Shown one piece after another: positions 24,937 through 36,957 of a DNA stretch of 64,000 bases (position 1 is its first letter; each line of letters opens with the position of its first letter). Under the pieces are notes generated by a model, which did not search any database, was not told the origin of the DNA, and worked only from the letters and a program-made list of their open reading frames with translations. The DNA lies in NCBI GenBank assembly GCA_024516155.1, contig JAJJXM010000011.1:962550-1026549 (forward strand), given 5' to 3'. Origin of the DNA: Pyronema omphalodes. Lineage: Eukaryota > Ascomycota > Pezizomycetes > Pezizales > Pyronemataceae. The position numbers were made by a program, and so were the translations under genes.

Positions 24937-26061
24937 AATTAATTGTAGATCATCGGTGTTGGTTGGTGAGATTGTATTTGTAGGAACGAGGGATTGATTT
25001 GTGTACTTTTATAGACGGAACATCCAAGAGTATTTAAAAAGTCTTTGTTGTTATGAAAGACTTAGCATGTTACAGTTATGCTTATGGTTCTGATGGAGCT
25101 CTAGCTACCGGAAGAGTGACTTCATCCAGGATCAAAGAAGGAAGTAACGCTGGTCAGAAACGATTTGATGTCTAGTTACATCCTGGTAGGCATTTGTAAT
25201 AACTCGGCACTCATAGGGTAAATAATGATGGGGTTCAAGTTCAGGTTCAGCATTTTGTCCCCGTTCCCAATCTTATCCGTCTGACTTTTCTTTTCATCTC
25301 AGTAGAGTATATGCCAGGAACTCATACATAATTGTCTCGGAATTTTCTCGCATTTCAAGTCACTAATCCTCACCCACTTTCAGACTCTGAGAGATGAAAG
25401 AGATTTGGAAGATGGACGTGATTGTTTTTACCCGCATAGGCCTCAAAGGCCTCGAACAGATGTACGATTAAAAAAATCAAAAAATCAAAAAGATAAACGT
25501 GAAATGAAATCAAACCATATCAAAGCATATGGATGTTAACTACTGCGAGGGTTAAACCGCAGTACTTCCAGAATACATACGAGGAGTTGGTTCAATGAAT
25601 TATCTAGAGACAAACCAGGGCTTGAGTGAGAGAGCCGAGAGACTGGTGCGAACCACCCAGCACTAAGGGACTGAGCCTAGATACACGAGACTAGTCCAGA
25701 ATACTGCCCCCCCCCCCCCCCCCCACCCCCCCTCCATTATTATCCTATTGCTTTTGCCGCTCCGGTCGACCATAAATCAAAGTCGTTAACAAAGTTTACA
25801 GTCTTCGCCAAACTAGAACTGAAGAATTAGAAATTCGAATAATTTGAACTCCGATTGTCTGAACTGAAGACTGCTAATCAGCATCAATATTACTGGTGTT
25901 GATGGTAGTCTTCAGAATAATATCCTTGTCGAAAGCATGGTGGATATTTCCGTTATCATTACATATCTCCCAATAAAATCAAAGTCTAAAGCAAGAAATC
26001 AAACGCCAATCCAAAAGCACTTTTCCCTCACTGTCCGCAAAAGGCATACCGTTCTCAAATT
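24937..26061. other. Intergenic region with a poly-C tract
   Basis: About 1.1 kb between convergent genes, AT-rich. It has a C homopolymer at about 25706-25731 and A-rich runs near 25470. No exon was recognised on either strand. Confidence 0.5.
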
Positions 26062-26526
26062 TTAGTTTTTCTCCTTCGCTCTCTCCTCTGCCCTCTTCTT
26101 CTTCTCCTCCTTCATTCTCGCCTTCTTATCGGCCTTCCGCTTCTCCTTGTCAATCTCTCCGGTCTCTTGTACAGCAGGCATATCGGTAGCCTGCTCCGCG
26201 TGGAATCCTGCTCTCTCATCTATCTCAAGTGCATTCTGGTCCTCCTCGTCCTCATCTCCCTCGGCCATTTCGACATCCTCCGCAACGTAGGGCACGTTCT
26301 TCTCGGTTTTCTGAGTATCGATAAAAGTCTCGACAGGCTGAGGAATAAACTCTCCCTCAAGAGCTTTCTGGATCCGTTGCTGGTCGTTGAGGACGATTTC
26401 TCCACGTGCGCTTGAAATGCGGTCGACGGCAGCCTTTGCGAGGAATTCGGAGAGCATGGAGTGGGCTTCCGTGGTGGGGACTACGCGGGAAGCGACGATG
26501 CGGGTAGGGGGAAGAGTTGTGGCCAT
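26062..26526 (-). CDS. Small acidic/basic protein, possible RNA polymerase I subunit A14-like
   Basis: A single frame of 154 residues from the ATG at 26526. The N-terminal third reads PTTEAHSMLSEFLAKAAVDR, then LNDQQRIQKALEGEFIPQP. An acidic block (residues about 90-105) and a strongly basic Lys/Glu/Arg tail follow. The arrangement of a short LxxFL helix, a QxRIQ helix with a following Gly, and a charged tail resembles Rpa14/Ker1, the small stalk partner of A43 in RNA polymerase I. The similarity is short and seen only by eye. Other nucleolar proteins also have such tails. It is divergent from the bL34m gene, about 280 bp between starts. Confidence 0.5.
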   Translation of the reverse strand: MATTLPPTRIVASRVVPTTEAHSMLSEFLAKAAVDRISSARGEIVLNDQQRIQKALEGEFIPQPVETFIDTQKTEKNVPYVAEDVEMAEGDEDEEDQNALEIDERAGFHAEQATDMPAVQETGEIDKEKRKADKKARMKEEKKKRAEERAKEKN

Positions 26527-26804
26527 TTTTAGTATTCTGGAAGGTATCAGTCAATTGATTCTATTCAATCGAGTAGTATGGTTGAAGTAGCTGTGGGAGC
26601 TTACAGTAGAGGTAATAGAGCTGTGCGCGGGCGTGTCGTGACGAGGAACAAAAAGTTCGAGCGCGCGACGCTAGTATATCTGTTAGCGCGAGAAGATGAA
26701 CTGGGGGGTTGCCCCGCGCCTGCGCACGCCCAGAATCTCGAAAAAGCGCCTCACACCTCCGGAACGTCCTCCACACAACCGACGTGATACACGCCGCAAC
26801 CACA

Positions 26805-27266
26805 ATGTTCGCCCTTAACGCACTCCGGCGCGTCGCCATGGGCGCCATCAGAGCTGCTCCTATTCAGACTAGGTATCACTTCTTCCCCGGTATTCCCTGA
26901 ATCCCAGATGAGACTGTAACGCTTCGTCAGTCGCCTGCTATAGTACAGCAGCAGGCTAACATTATGACCAGAACTCTCTTGACCATGACCACCCCCCTCC
27001 GTCCTTCCGTTCTCGGTGTTGCTCCTGCCGGTATTCCTACCGCTCCCTCTACCGTTACTGGCGTTACCGACCCTCTTATGGCAAAGATCTCGGCTTCCCC
27101 GGTTTTGCAGAGCCTCCAAATCAGATGCGGTCCTAGAGATACCTACGATCCCAGCCACCGTGTTCGCAAGAGGAGATCTGGATTCTTGAGCCGTGTTAAG
27201 TCGCGCTCCGGAAGGGCTACCTTAAAGAGAAGACAGCTCAAGGGACGCAAATTTTTGAGTCATTAG
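26805..27266 (+). CDS. MRPL34: Mitochondrial large-subunit ribosomal protein bL34m
   Basis: Exons 26805-26872 and 26972-27266 give 120 residues. The C-terminal 45 residues are a textbook bL34 domain: [20 protein letters not shown], then [20 protein letters not shown], the basic rRNA-binding core. The N-terminus [19 protein letters not shown] is a typical amphipathic mitochondrial targeting sequence, encoded mostly by exon 1. The 99-bp intron (GTATCA..GACCAG) is chosen because it alone keeps phase from the presequence into [12 protein letters not shown]. The upstream gene on the minus strand is the A14-like protein. Confidence 0.93.
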
Positions 27267-28784
27267 GCTGGGAGCAATGAAGCTGGGCGGAAGGAGGATT
27301 CAGGCGCTATGCGATGCTTGATTTATATGCTTTGCCCCGATAGGAATCCGTCGTAACAGGGTAGATGAGGAGGATAGGATTTAACGAGACAGATATTGTA
27401 TTATAGGGTGGTAGATGTACCATAGCAAAATGGAGATAGGAACGAACTCTATCAAAATTTATGAACAAGGGACATTGAGATTTTCTGTGCGGTATAGGAA
27501 GTCACGGCGAAACATTTTAAGCCAAGGCTGGTGTGCTATTTGTTCATTCGTACTCGGTCGGAAAGGTAATCACATCTTTGTAGACTCTTTACTGAAAGGC
27601 CCACTTGCCGCACATCAAGTCGCATATCTCACACTATACCATACCAAGCCCAATGCTCACTGACCCCCATCGATGTGAATGCCTGACTCAAGATGTACAT
27701 ATAAGATATAACCATCAGTTTCTAACGTCAAACTATGTTCATATCTTGACGTACGTACAGCCTATAGGGTGCAAGAATTGTAATTAATTTCATATCAAAG
27801 CCGGTAAACAACTAGAAAAATCTTGTCCGTAAGAATCTCGAAAGTATTCATCAGCATCGAGATTGGGGAAGAAAATTGGTCCTTTCTCGAGGGGACGCTG
27901 TGAATATATACAAGGTTGAATCTAAGCTACATGTTCGCTTTTAAATGCTGTTGGTGGAGTTGTAACATAAATAGCAACAGGGAAAAGAATTGCGATGAAG
28001 CTTGTCAAAGTCCATAAAATTCGAATCAGTTACGCCATGAAGGCTTCCAATAAGGCAGTTATAATTACAGAGGACGTATTACATAAATGATGAGGATGAT
28101 GAACATAGTGGGGAATTTATACATTGGCGAGGCAATCTGGGTGAGGTGATTGTATATTAGGCTTTATTTACTTTTTGAAATTCCAATGGTATATGCAATT
28201 ATATTCACGGGTCTGACTTAATGAAGCTGCTATTCCAGGATGCAGTATATATTGCAATGATTCTCCAGCACACGTATGGTTGGTTTGGGTTTATTTGGAT
28301 TTCAATTGTTAGAATAGAAGTGCTCTGCCTACCATGTATGTTTATTTATTCATGTATTTATTAATGTATTTTATCATATGCTGATCTTCATATCACTTCC
28401 AGCGATTGTCTATATGTATCTACGCAAGTGTTGATCAGGTAAGCGTGACCGATTATCCTGAACGCCGGGTGACTTTTGCTTAAGTACAGGTTACGGTAAC
28501 TAAGCGATACCGTAATTTAAGGAGGATCAGGGTTCAAACCCCCTGCCCTGGTATTACGCTTGGACTTGCAGGGATTTAGACTACAACGCGGCCAAGATAC
28601 AGAGCGTTTTACATCGTACTACTGCGATATAAGGGTCAGCCCTTTCACACTATGATTACACCCCCGGAACAAGAGTCGCGAAAAATCAGTACTTTATAGC
28701 GAGTGATAAATACAACGAATGAATCAGGAAATTCAACAGAGAAAACAGCCAACATTAGGAAAATCTACCAGGTCAACCCTATTA
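27267..28784. other. Gene-free region
   Basis: About 1.5 kb, AT-rich, with no recognisable exon. A hairpin (TTACGGTA at 28491 and TACCGTAA at 28508) and a GGTTCAAACC word at 28531-28540 occur, but no tRNA fold could be built around them. Confidence 0.45.
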
Positions 28785-29540
28785 TAAAACTAACCCCTCG
28801 GTGAACAAAATCGAATATTCAAACTAAATCCACCTTAAATTTAATTGTGATAACTAATATACTTCCACATAAAACGCCATTGTCAGGAAATTCCATGCCT
28901 GCTGATGTAGCTGCTCGAAGTCTGCGTCTAGATCCAGCTATAGATACGACTTTCAATGCTGTTGAGCCGCAGAGCTCATGTCCATGAGAAGCCGGGCAAC
29001 TTCCTGATTCCATGCCAGATGAACCGGCGTTTGCCCACAATCATCAGTAGCCAATACGTTGGTGCCCTGGTCAATGAGTCGTGGGATCACATCGTAACGC
29101 CCTGTCACTGATGCCAGATGCAGCGGCGTCTGCCCGTCATTATCAGTTGCCGAGACGTCGGCACCCTTTTCAATGAGCAGTTGGGTGATCTTCTTATTCT
29201 CAACCAGATGCAGCAATGTCTGCCCGTCCTTATCGGTTGCTGAGACGTCGGCACCGTAATCGATTAGCAATAACGCCGTGTCGAGGTCTCCAAGTTGAGA
29301 TGACAAGAGAAGTAAACTGCCGAAGTCGAGCTTCGAGTCATGACGAGTCAACTCGAATGCTGACGTGAAGACGCTGCTCAGCCCAAACGCGCAGACCAAG
29401 GCGAGAACGTTGTCGGCTCCTCTTTGATAGTGCATAATTCTACGCCAGAAGGTGTCGTTTGTCCAGTAAATACGCTCAACCCACTCGCGATGATAGCCAA
29501 GAACTTGTTGGTAGTTGCTTTCCGATACAAATACATTTCA
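28785..29540 (-). pseudogene. 3' fragment of a second NACHT-ankyrin gene
   Basis: Minus-strand homology to the C-terminal part of the complete NLR at 30789-35085. It starts abruptly near 29540 inside the region before the ankyrins (an in-frame stop lies just upstream) and continues through YHREWVERIYWTNDTFW, MHYQRGADNVLALVCAFGL and about four ankyrin units, to a stop at 28953. The 3' flank (28785-28950) also matches the 3' flank of the complete gene (30640-30790), so the duplication included the gene end. It lacks the N-terminal domain, NACHT and winged-helix region and most ankyrin units. Its ankyrin units differ from each other more than those of the intact gene, as expected for a copy no longer homogenised. 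Confidence 0.75.
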
Positions 29541-30723
29541 AGAATTCCAAATATGTTACCGCCGAGTGGAGTGTTAACCGCATGCTGCCGACCAGTTCGA
29601 GGAGCTCGAGGGGCCATTTTGCAAAGTTCCGTAGCTTTTTCCTTCGATAAAGTTCGTGAAAAGGGGAAAAAGGTGGAGGTGGAGGTAGAGTTGAATGCGT
29701 GATATTATTCCATACAGTTATTTAATTAGAAACAGCAAAACAATCCCGATTTGTTGGTTTGGTTGAGGGTGAGTATTGCTAGTATTAGTTTCTGGTGTTG
29801 ATTCGGTGAAGTCCTTGAGGCTAGGGGAAGTCTGGGGAAGTCTGGAGAATTCTGGGATTGATAGCAATGCCAGAGCTCTTATAAAGTCCCGTGGAGTCTC
29901 CTAAGAGCTTCTAGGACTGCCAAGGATCCAAAGATCCAAGGATGCAAGAAATGTCAAACATTTCTCAAAGTCATAGAAATACAACGTACCACGAGTTACA
30001 AGTTCCGATTTAGTATGTAAGATAGATACTGCAAGTGACAGGCGGTGGTGCTGCGGTGTGGAGTTTATGTAACCAATAAGATTGGGGTGGGGGGGGGGGG
30101 GGTTAGTGTAAGCAATTTTCCACATCCCATACATGGAGCATCTCCATCCATCTCAATCGCATATATGGAGCATCTCCATCCCTGTCTTACTTTTCATTTC
30201 CATCCATCATTGCACCGAGGCGTGATTAAACTTTGATCAACCCTTAACTGGAGACGCTACTGCATACGACTAATTTACTAGGGCTAACCCCCTTTTTGAC
30301 GATGTATAATGGCACCCAAGGAGCAATAATGGTTAAAGGTACTCAACACAATGACGAAGATAACAAGTAAATCAAAAGAACCAAAAATAATAGAGGATAA
30401 ACAAACAAACAAACAAATAAACAAACAGACAGATAGCAGAATAATGATCAAAAGAAAAGATCAACAAATATTGCATGCACAGTACCAAAGCAAAACCACT
30501 AACATCAATACACAAAAGCAACTAAATTGGTTAAAAGATCAAGACAATATCAAGCGCAACGCAAGCGGTAGGAAATGGGACATAGAAAAATAGAAAATAG
30601 CCAACCTTAAAAAAATTCATAAACTCATAAAACTGTTATACATAAAACTAACCCCTTCGCGAACAAACTAGAATATCCAAACCACATTTACCATAAATCC
30701 GCTGTCAATAAATAGCATACTTC

Positions 30724-30759
<36 letters not shown>

Positions 30760-30788
30760 AAAAAAACACCCTCTATTGTCTGAAAGTC
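29541..30788. other. Intergenic region between NLR fragment and NLR gene
   Basis: About 1.2 kb. It holds a G tract at about 30088-30102, a CAAA/ACAA microsatellite at about 30399-30430, and an A homopolymer (over 30 bp) at 30726-30757 next to the NLR stop. No exon was recognised. Confidence 0.5.
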
Positions 30789-33700
30789 TCATGCCGGCTG
30801 ATTTAAGTACAGCCAGTCTATCTCAGATTCCATCTCCGAATCCGACTCCGACTCCTCCTGGTCTGGGACGTCTGGGCTGACGCCCATGAGAAAGAATGCC
30901 ACTTTTGAATTCCTCACCAACCGCGGTGTCTGCCCGTTGTTATCGGTTGCTGAGACGTTGGCGCCATTGTCAATGAGCAGTTGGGCGATCTTCTCATTCC
31001 AAGCCAGATGCAGCGGTGCCTGCCCATGCTTATCAGTTGCTGAGACGTCGGCGCCCTTGTCAATGAGCAGTTGGGCGATCTTCTTCTTCCGAGCCAGATG
31101 CAGTGGTGTCTGCCCATCCTTATCGGTTGCTGAGACGTCGGCGCCCTTCTCAATGAGCAGCGGAATCACATCGGTTCCTCCCCACTGAGATGCAATATGC
31201 AGCGGTGTCTGCCCATCCTTATCGATTGCTGAGACGTTGGCGCCATTAATAATGAGCAGTTGGGCCAGCTCCTCATTCCAAGCCAGATGCAGCGGTGTCT
31301 GCCCATTCTTATCGGTTGCTGAGACGTTGGCGCCATTATTAATGAGCAGTTGGGCCACCCACCAATTCTCAGCCAGATGCAGCGGTGTCCGCCCGGTGTC
31401 ATCGGTTGCTGAGACGTCGGCGCCCTTGCCAATGAGCAATTGGGTCACCTCCTCATTCTGAGCCCGATGCAGCGGTGTCTGCCCGTCCTTATCGGTTGCT
31501 AAGACGTCGGCGCCCTTCTCAATGAGCAGCAGGATTATATCGGTTCTCTCCAACATCACTGCCAGATGCAGCAGTGGCTGCCCGTCCTTATCGGTTGCTG
31601 AGACGTCGGCGCCCTTGTCAATGAGCAGCAGGATTATATCGGTTCTATCCAACATCAATGCCAGATGCAGTGGTGTCAGCCCATCCTCATCAGTTGCTGA
31701 GACGTCGGCGCCATTTTCAATGAGCGGCGAGATCACATCGGTTCTTCCCCACCGAGATGCAATATGCAGCGGCGTCGGCCCGTCCTTATCGGTTGCTGAG
31801 ACGTCGGCGCCCTTTTCAATAAGCAGCAGGATTATATCGGTTCTCTCCAACATCACTGCCTGATGCAGCGGTGTCTGCCCGTCCTTATCGGCTGCTGAGA
31901 CGTCGGCACCGTGATCGATTAGCAATAACGCTGTGTTGAGGTCTCCAAGTCGAGATGACAAGAGAAGTAGACTGCCCAAGTCGAGCTTCGAGTCATGACG
32001 AGTCAACTCGAATGCTGACGTGAAGATGCTGGTCAGCCCAAACGCGCAGACCAAGGCGAGAACGTTGTCGGCTCCTCTTTGATAGTGCATAATTCTAAGC
32101 CAGAAGGTGTCGTTTACCCCGTAAATATGTCCAACCCATCTACGATGATAGCCAAGGACTTGGTGGTAGTTGCTTTCCGATGCAAATACATTCCATAAGT
32201 CAATGAGGGTCTGACAGTTATTGACGTCTGGGCAACGAGAGAAGTGCCACGGCCAAAACAGCATAGAGTATGACAATAGGTGACGATTTTCGTAATCGCC
32301 TTCTGTAAGGTAGCCCTCCTCATAACTTCCCCATAAACTCGGAGAGCACAACAGTGAAAGGCAACCTTTTGCGACTTCGGCATGAGAAGTAGCCTTGCTG
32401 AGTTCAGGCTTAGTTTCCAGATACTCCTGCACCGAAAGATGTGCAAAGCGGAAAACATTGAGAGTTTCGTCCAAAATGAGGAAGTTTTGGCATCTTTTCA
32501 ACAATTCATTCGCGTTTATTCCGGTCTTGCGAGAGAACTCTCCCGACTTGCCAACCTCAACTCTGATTGCGTCGAGCAGGGTTTCAGTCCGCAACGGTTC
32601 GTATGAACACTGGATCCAGCGGAACGCGCTGATTGCTAATTGAGGAGCGCTGCCTTTCTGAGAAGTGATCGTTTGGTAGATGCCGTCGTACATGTCCGTC
32701 AGATCGTCCGGAAGAGTCTGTAAACTGCCTGTGACATCGTCCAGGGTGGGCATCTGGCAGAGAAATGTGATTTGAAGGGCCGCCAATTGGAACCTAGCGT
32801 TTTCCTATCAGTCTCCGTGCCATCTGCAATCAGATAAATCGTATGGCGAACTTACATTCCCTTGGATCGCTCGCATAGCGTTTGGCAGATCTCTTTTCTA
32901 AGACAATAGGATACCTCACCACTGAGCAGTTCCTTATCATCTATGGCGCTCTGAACTCTTATATCGACAAATCGGTTTATATCTTCGATATTGTCATCGG
33001 GTTGTAACTCTATTCTGGGGAAAATCTCAAACTGTGCAACAATTTCGGGATCCATTCGTGTTGTTGCAAAAATCTTGACCAGATTTTTGGATTGTGTCAT
33101 GATATCCTTTAGTGCCTTAAGCAGTCGCATTCGCTGAGCCTTCGCGACTTCGTCCAAGGCGTCTATACAAATCACGACCCGAGGATGTATATCCATGAGT
33201 TGAACGAGAAGCTTCTGACTGTCTGACAGACTCAGCCTCGAGGAAAGTTGCCCTTTGTTCTTTTGGTCTCGGTACATGTCCACAACCAGCATTGGTAGTT
33301 TCTTGTCGTCAGAGTTGAACTGCGCAAACTGTTGTAATATCGCGCTCAGGATGCTTTCGGGTTCCCGACGACTTTCTTCGGCCCGATTACAATAGAAGTA
33401 CGCTATATTTGGCTCCGTCGTATCAAGTTTCAGAGTATCAATAACTGCCGATCTATATCAATGTCGTGTTAGGCATATACTCCTGCGGTATCACGGGATG
33501 GTATTTATTGCTTACATAATGTATGTTTTACCGGCTCCAGCTGAATAATTGGGTTGTTGGCAAGACAAGAATAATGTGAATTAACAAGCAATATGGTGAC
33601 TTACGGATTCCACGCAGCAACAACAGCTTCGAATCGTTGGATGATATCCAACTTTTGTACTCATGCCTCTCAAAAAGCCACTGGCCGGTACCTTCCAGGC

Positions 33701-35085
33701 GCTCTTCACTGATGCGTTTGTGGTGTTTCGTGTAGGGAATCTCGGATATCCATTGTAAAATAGAAGATCTGTCACACTCTACTGAAGTGAGCGGATATTC
33801 GAAGTCTGTGGCAATATCGGATGATCCGCCATACCTTGTAACCAGTTTTGTATATTGTCGAGTTGGGGTTGAATATCCGATATTGTGTTATTCATGTTCT
33901 CTAACCGCGTTCGCAGGTCCTGCAAATCGCTCCGGGTAGCTGGGTGTTGTCAATATTTCCTGACGTTCCAAGACTAGACCAGGCATAATACATTTTGCTT
34001 GTGCGACACTGGCGTCGCTCGTGACCGTTTTCTCCAAGCTATGAAGCCTTTGGAGGTCTTCCGCAATGTTTTGCATGGTGAATGTGGCTTTGAACTCGTT
34101 TTCTAAAAGAGCATTAGCAGCGGCATAGCGCTGTATGACGGGAATATTCACCTTTCATTCTTTCGACAGCTTTGGCAAGGAACTTTAGTATTGCTGTGTA
34201 AAGTCGAAGCATGGAGTTTTCCAGGTGTTTGGAAGCATCGGAGTCTTCCCTAAGATAAAGGAGCTCGTAAACTGTGCACCTATTGATAACACCAGCAATC
34301 ATATCCAGTCCGTCGAGAATCGCGTCAAGTGTTTTCTGCCGATCCACGCAGAGCTGCGGAGCATCCGCGATTAGCAGCTGCAATCAAAAACATGTAGCAG
34401 TGTAATCAACCTTGAGCAGAAGTCTAACCCCGGCCCACGGCAGTGCCGCATGCACAGGATCATATTGGACCACAATGTCTCCGATCTCCTTAAACCAGTC
34501 CATGCAGCTGATCAATTTTTGGATCTTCGGGTACTTTTCCTTCTTCTCTTGGAGGCGTTTTTCCGCAGCAGATCTTGCTTTGGATACGCTGTCGACGGTG
34601 TTGGCCTGAAAATCGATATCTTTCAGCGTTTTGCGCTCCCGATCATCGATTTCATCGCTGTTTAATGCCGTACTCCACAGTGATTGGGTTTTGATAATGC
34701 TGGTTGTCGTTGGAGCATTTGAGTCTTCGCTTTGTTTGCCGACCTGAGAATGTGCCGTACACTCTGTTGCCGTTACAGGTGTTTGTTCAGACTGACTTGC
34801 CGAATCTGATGGAGAGTCTTCATTTCTGGTTGCGTCAAAACATTGGGCTTCCAAAGAAGACCCAAATGTCGCGGCAAGATGCGTCGAATCTGTGGCCGTT
34901 TGATGTCTGGGAACGGGCACCGAGACGCTAGATGAGGTTGCCGTTGAAGGGCTAGTCCATGGATTGCCGGTATTCCTCACTTCTGTTTCCTTTGGAGACT
35001 CTTTTTTTGATGCTTCCGATGGCTTGAATAAATTGCGTAGAACCAGTCTTACCTGATCACGTTTCCTCGGCGTCGTTCTTGCCAT
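30789..35085 (-). CDS. NLR-type receptor: N-terminal NACHT_N-like domain, NACHT NTPase, 11 ankyrin repeats
   Basis: A multi-exon minus-strand gene of about 1,300-1,400 residues, starting at the ATG at 35085. Exon 1 (35085-34411) encodes a Ser/Thr-rich leader, then the NWD NACHT_N-like region (DIVVQYDPVHAALPWAGVRL). Exon 2 (34377-34152) and exon 3 (from 34102) continue it. Next come IPYTKHHKRISEERLEGTGQ, Walker A GAGAGKTYI near 33526-33541, Walker B VVICIDALDE near 33147-33179, a sensor-like FATTRMDPEI, and a helical region ending LETKPELSK. From about 31970 the last exon encodes 11 ankyrin units, then an acidic tail. Fungal NLRs of this build act in non-self recognition and heterokaryon incompatibility. 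That role is inferred from architecture. Junctions in the 33.3-34.0 kb part are only partly resolved. Confidence 0.85.
30930..31920 (-). repeat. Ankyrin repeat array with near-identical 99-bp and 90-bp units
   Basis: Eleven tandem units inside the NLR last exon. Two lengths are mixed: 33-residue units (for example LERTDIILLLIEKGADVSAT..) and 30-residue units (for example NEEVTQLLIGKGADVSAT..). The segment encoding GADVSATDKDGQTPLHLA is nearly unchanged in every unit, while residues before it vary. This is consistent with recent unit turnover. Unit counting was done by eye on the translated frame. Confidence 0.9.
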
Positions 35086-35869
35086 GATGATAGTGGCTTC
35101 TCCAGTTGTACTGTACTTCCGGTATATAGTAGATGTCTTCTCGGGAGCGATATCGATTGTTGACTATTGTATTTTTCGTGTCGCAGCAACTACCAGCTCA
35201 GATTGATACTGTAGTAGCGTTTTAGGACGGGATGCGGGAATACAAACGTCGAGACGCCTGAGAACGACCAGATATCTGGCTGAATATAGGATTTGGACAT
35301 GAATCGTATAGCAGTGGTTCTGAAGCGAAAACACAGAGAACTGTTTGGTGGAGTATGCCTCAATTCATGGTGGCGAGAGGTAGGCTACGATGCCTCCGCT
35401 TTTCATCATCATCGTTACAGGTATAGTGACAGGGATCAAAATCCTCCCGAGTGATACACGTGATTCGAACTTCTCCTCGCTTGCAACACCGCTCTTCCTC
35501 GTGACCACGCCGCGGCTCCCGCTTAATCAGTAAATGCAGCCAATACAAAGCAATCTAAATATCCCTGAACAAATGTCGGGGTTTGAGCACCAGTCTGGCA
35601 GCTTAGTCAGTGTATGACAGTATTAGAATTGAAAGTTACGCTGTGTTACGTCTTGGCATGCCTTGACCTATACATACTGGCATTCCAAGCACGTCTAATC
35701 GTTCTTTCCAATCATCCAAAGAATTTTAATCTTCAGTTCGCTTCTTTATCGCCATTCAACGGCCAAAATCAACGCACCAGGGTGTGATGACCAATGGTAG
35801 TTGTATACCACGAACGTAAACCTGGCAGAAGTAACTCCGATACATCTCGGCAACTTTTACATTATTATT
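35086..35869. other. Promoter region of the NLR gene
   Basis: About 780 bp upstream of the NLR start. At least 35086-35550 is recognisably similar to 36958-37420 upstream of the second NLR 5' end, so the promoter was duplicated with the gene. No gene was seen in it. Confidence 0.55.
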
Positions 35870-36623
35870 ACGAAGAAGCGAGGTACTCGTGCCAAGGTGG
35901 TGCTAATGCACCACACCCGGTCACTCGCATGCTCGTAAACCGTGGGTATATACACGATGTGATCTTAAGAATGCCTAAGAAAGGCCTATAATTCCGGCAA
36001 GAGCAGCCTGATATAAACAACATTTGTAGTGGTGCAGTTAATGTTATCCTGTGACAGCAATATTCTGACATGCTTCTTCTGTCTGGCCCTTGAAAAACTT
36101 GTGCTGGAACTCAAAGGGTATTCGGGGCGATTAGAAGATAGCTTCTCCCCGATTTGTGGATTCGTCAAGTAATCTCACCTCTGATATCATGGGTTGTAAC
36201 TTTTAGGCAATCATTTTCGAGTTCTTTACCAGTCCCTTCTGCACTCAGAGGTTTATGCACAATCACCAGTTTTTTGATTCAAATTTTCTGAACGTTCCCA
36301 ACCTTAAGGTTATAACATATGCTACAGTTTCAATACGTATCGGAGGCTCTGGCTTTTACCTCAGAGTCTCGAATGCTCGTTCTTAGATTCAATCAGTGTT
36401 CCACAGCCTGCTCTCATTCTTTCCGAGTCATCTTCCATAGCGGGAGCATTACTTACCTGTTCCTGTATCCACTCTGCAATGTCAATATTGGTAGTAGAGA
36501 TCATTGTGGTGAGGGCTTTGGTTCCAGCGGAAGAGTGTCACGTGTTTTTATTGCCTGGAGCTCAGCATGGTAAACTTCACTAGTTCTCCTCATCGGGACC
36601 GTAGCTCTGATGATTTTCGGCAG
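35870..36623 (-). mobile_element. LINE 3'-region remnant, copy A
   Basis: About 750 bp, nearly identical in inverted orientation to 57830-58584. On the minus strand it begins within the end of an RNase H-like frame (VPMRRTSEVYHAELQAI, then KTRDTLPLEPKPSPQ) and runs into non-coding sequence. It abuts the truncated NLR N-terminus exactly, which then meets a stop codon, so this sequence defines the break in that paralogue. It lacks reverse transcriptase and endonuclease parts. Confidence 0.7.
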
Positions 36624-36957
36624 TCACTCTGTTGCCGTTACAGGCGTTTGTTCAGACTGACTTGCCGAATCTGATGGAGAGTCTTCATTTCTAGTTCCGT
36701 CAAGGCATTGGGCTTCCAAAGAAGACCCAAATGTTGTGGCAAGATGCGTCGAATCTGTGGCCGTTTGATGTCTGGGAACGAGCACCGAGACGCTAGATGA
36801 GGTTGCCGTTGAAGGGTTAGTCCATCGATCGCCGGTGTTCCTCACTTTTGTTTCCTTTGGAGACTCGTCTTTTAATGCTTCTGATGATTTGAATAAACTG
36901 CGTAGTCCTAGTCTTAGTCGGTCCCGTTTCCTCGGCGTCGTTCTTGCCATGATGATA
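36624..36957 (-). pseudogene. 5' fragment of another NACHT-ankyrin gene
   Basis: Starts MARTTPRKRDRLRLGLRSLF and follows the first roughly 108 residues of the complete NLR with scattered substitutions (for example LFKSSEALKDESPKETKV against LFKPSEASKKESPKETEV). It stops where the LINE remnant begins. The frame is intact up to the break. The upstream flank, to about 37420, also matches that of the complete gene. With the 3' fragment at 28785-29540 it shows that this locus once held at least one more copy. Confidence 0.8.

Noticed and set aside
28490..28560. GGTTCAAACC B-box-like word and a nearby hairpin, possible tRNA or SINE
   Set aside because: No matching acceptor stem, D-arm or anticodon arm could be drawn, and the T-arm itself needs an irregular loop.
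30886..31863. Plus-strand frames with repeated Cys/Ser/Val motifs
   Set aside because: They are antisense shadows of the ankyrin repeats, and the periodicity is inherited from the true coding strand.
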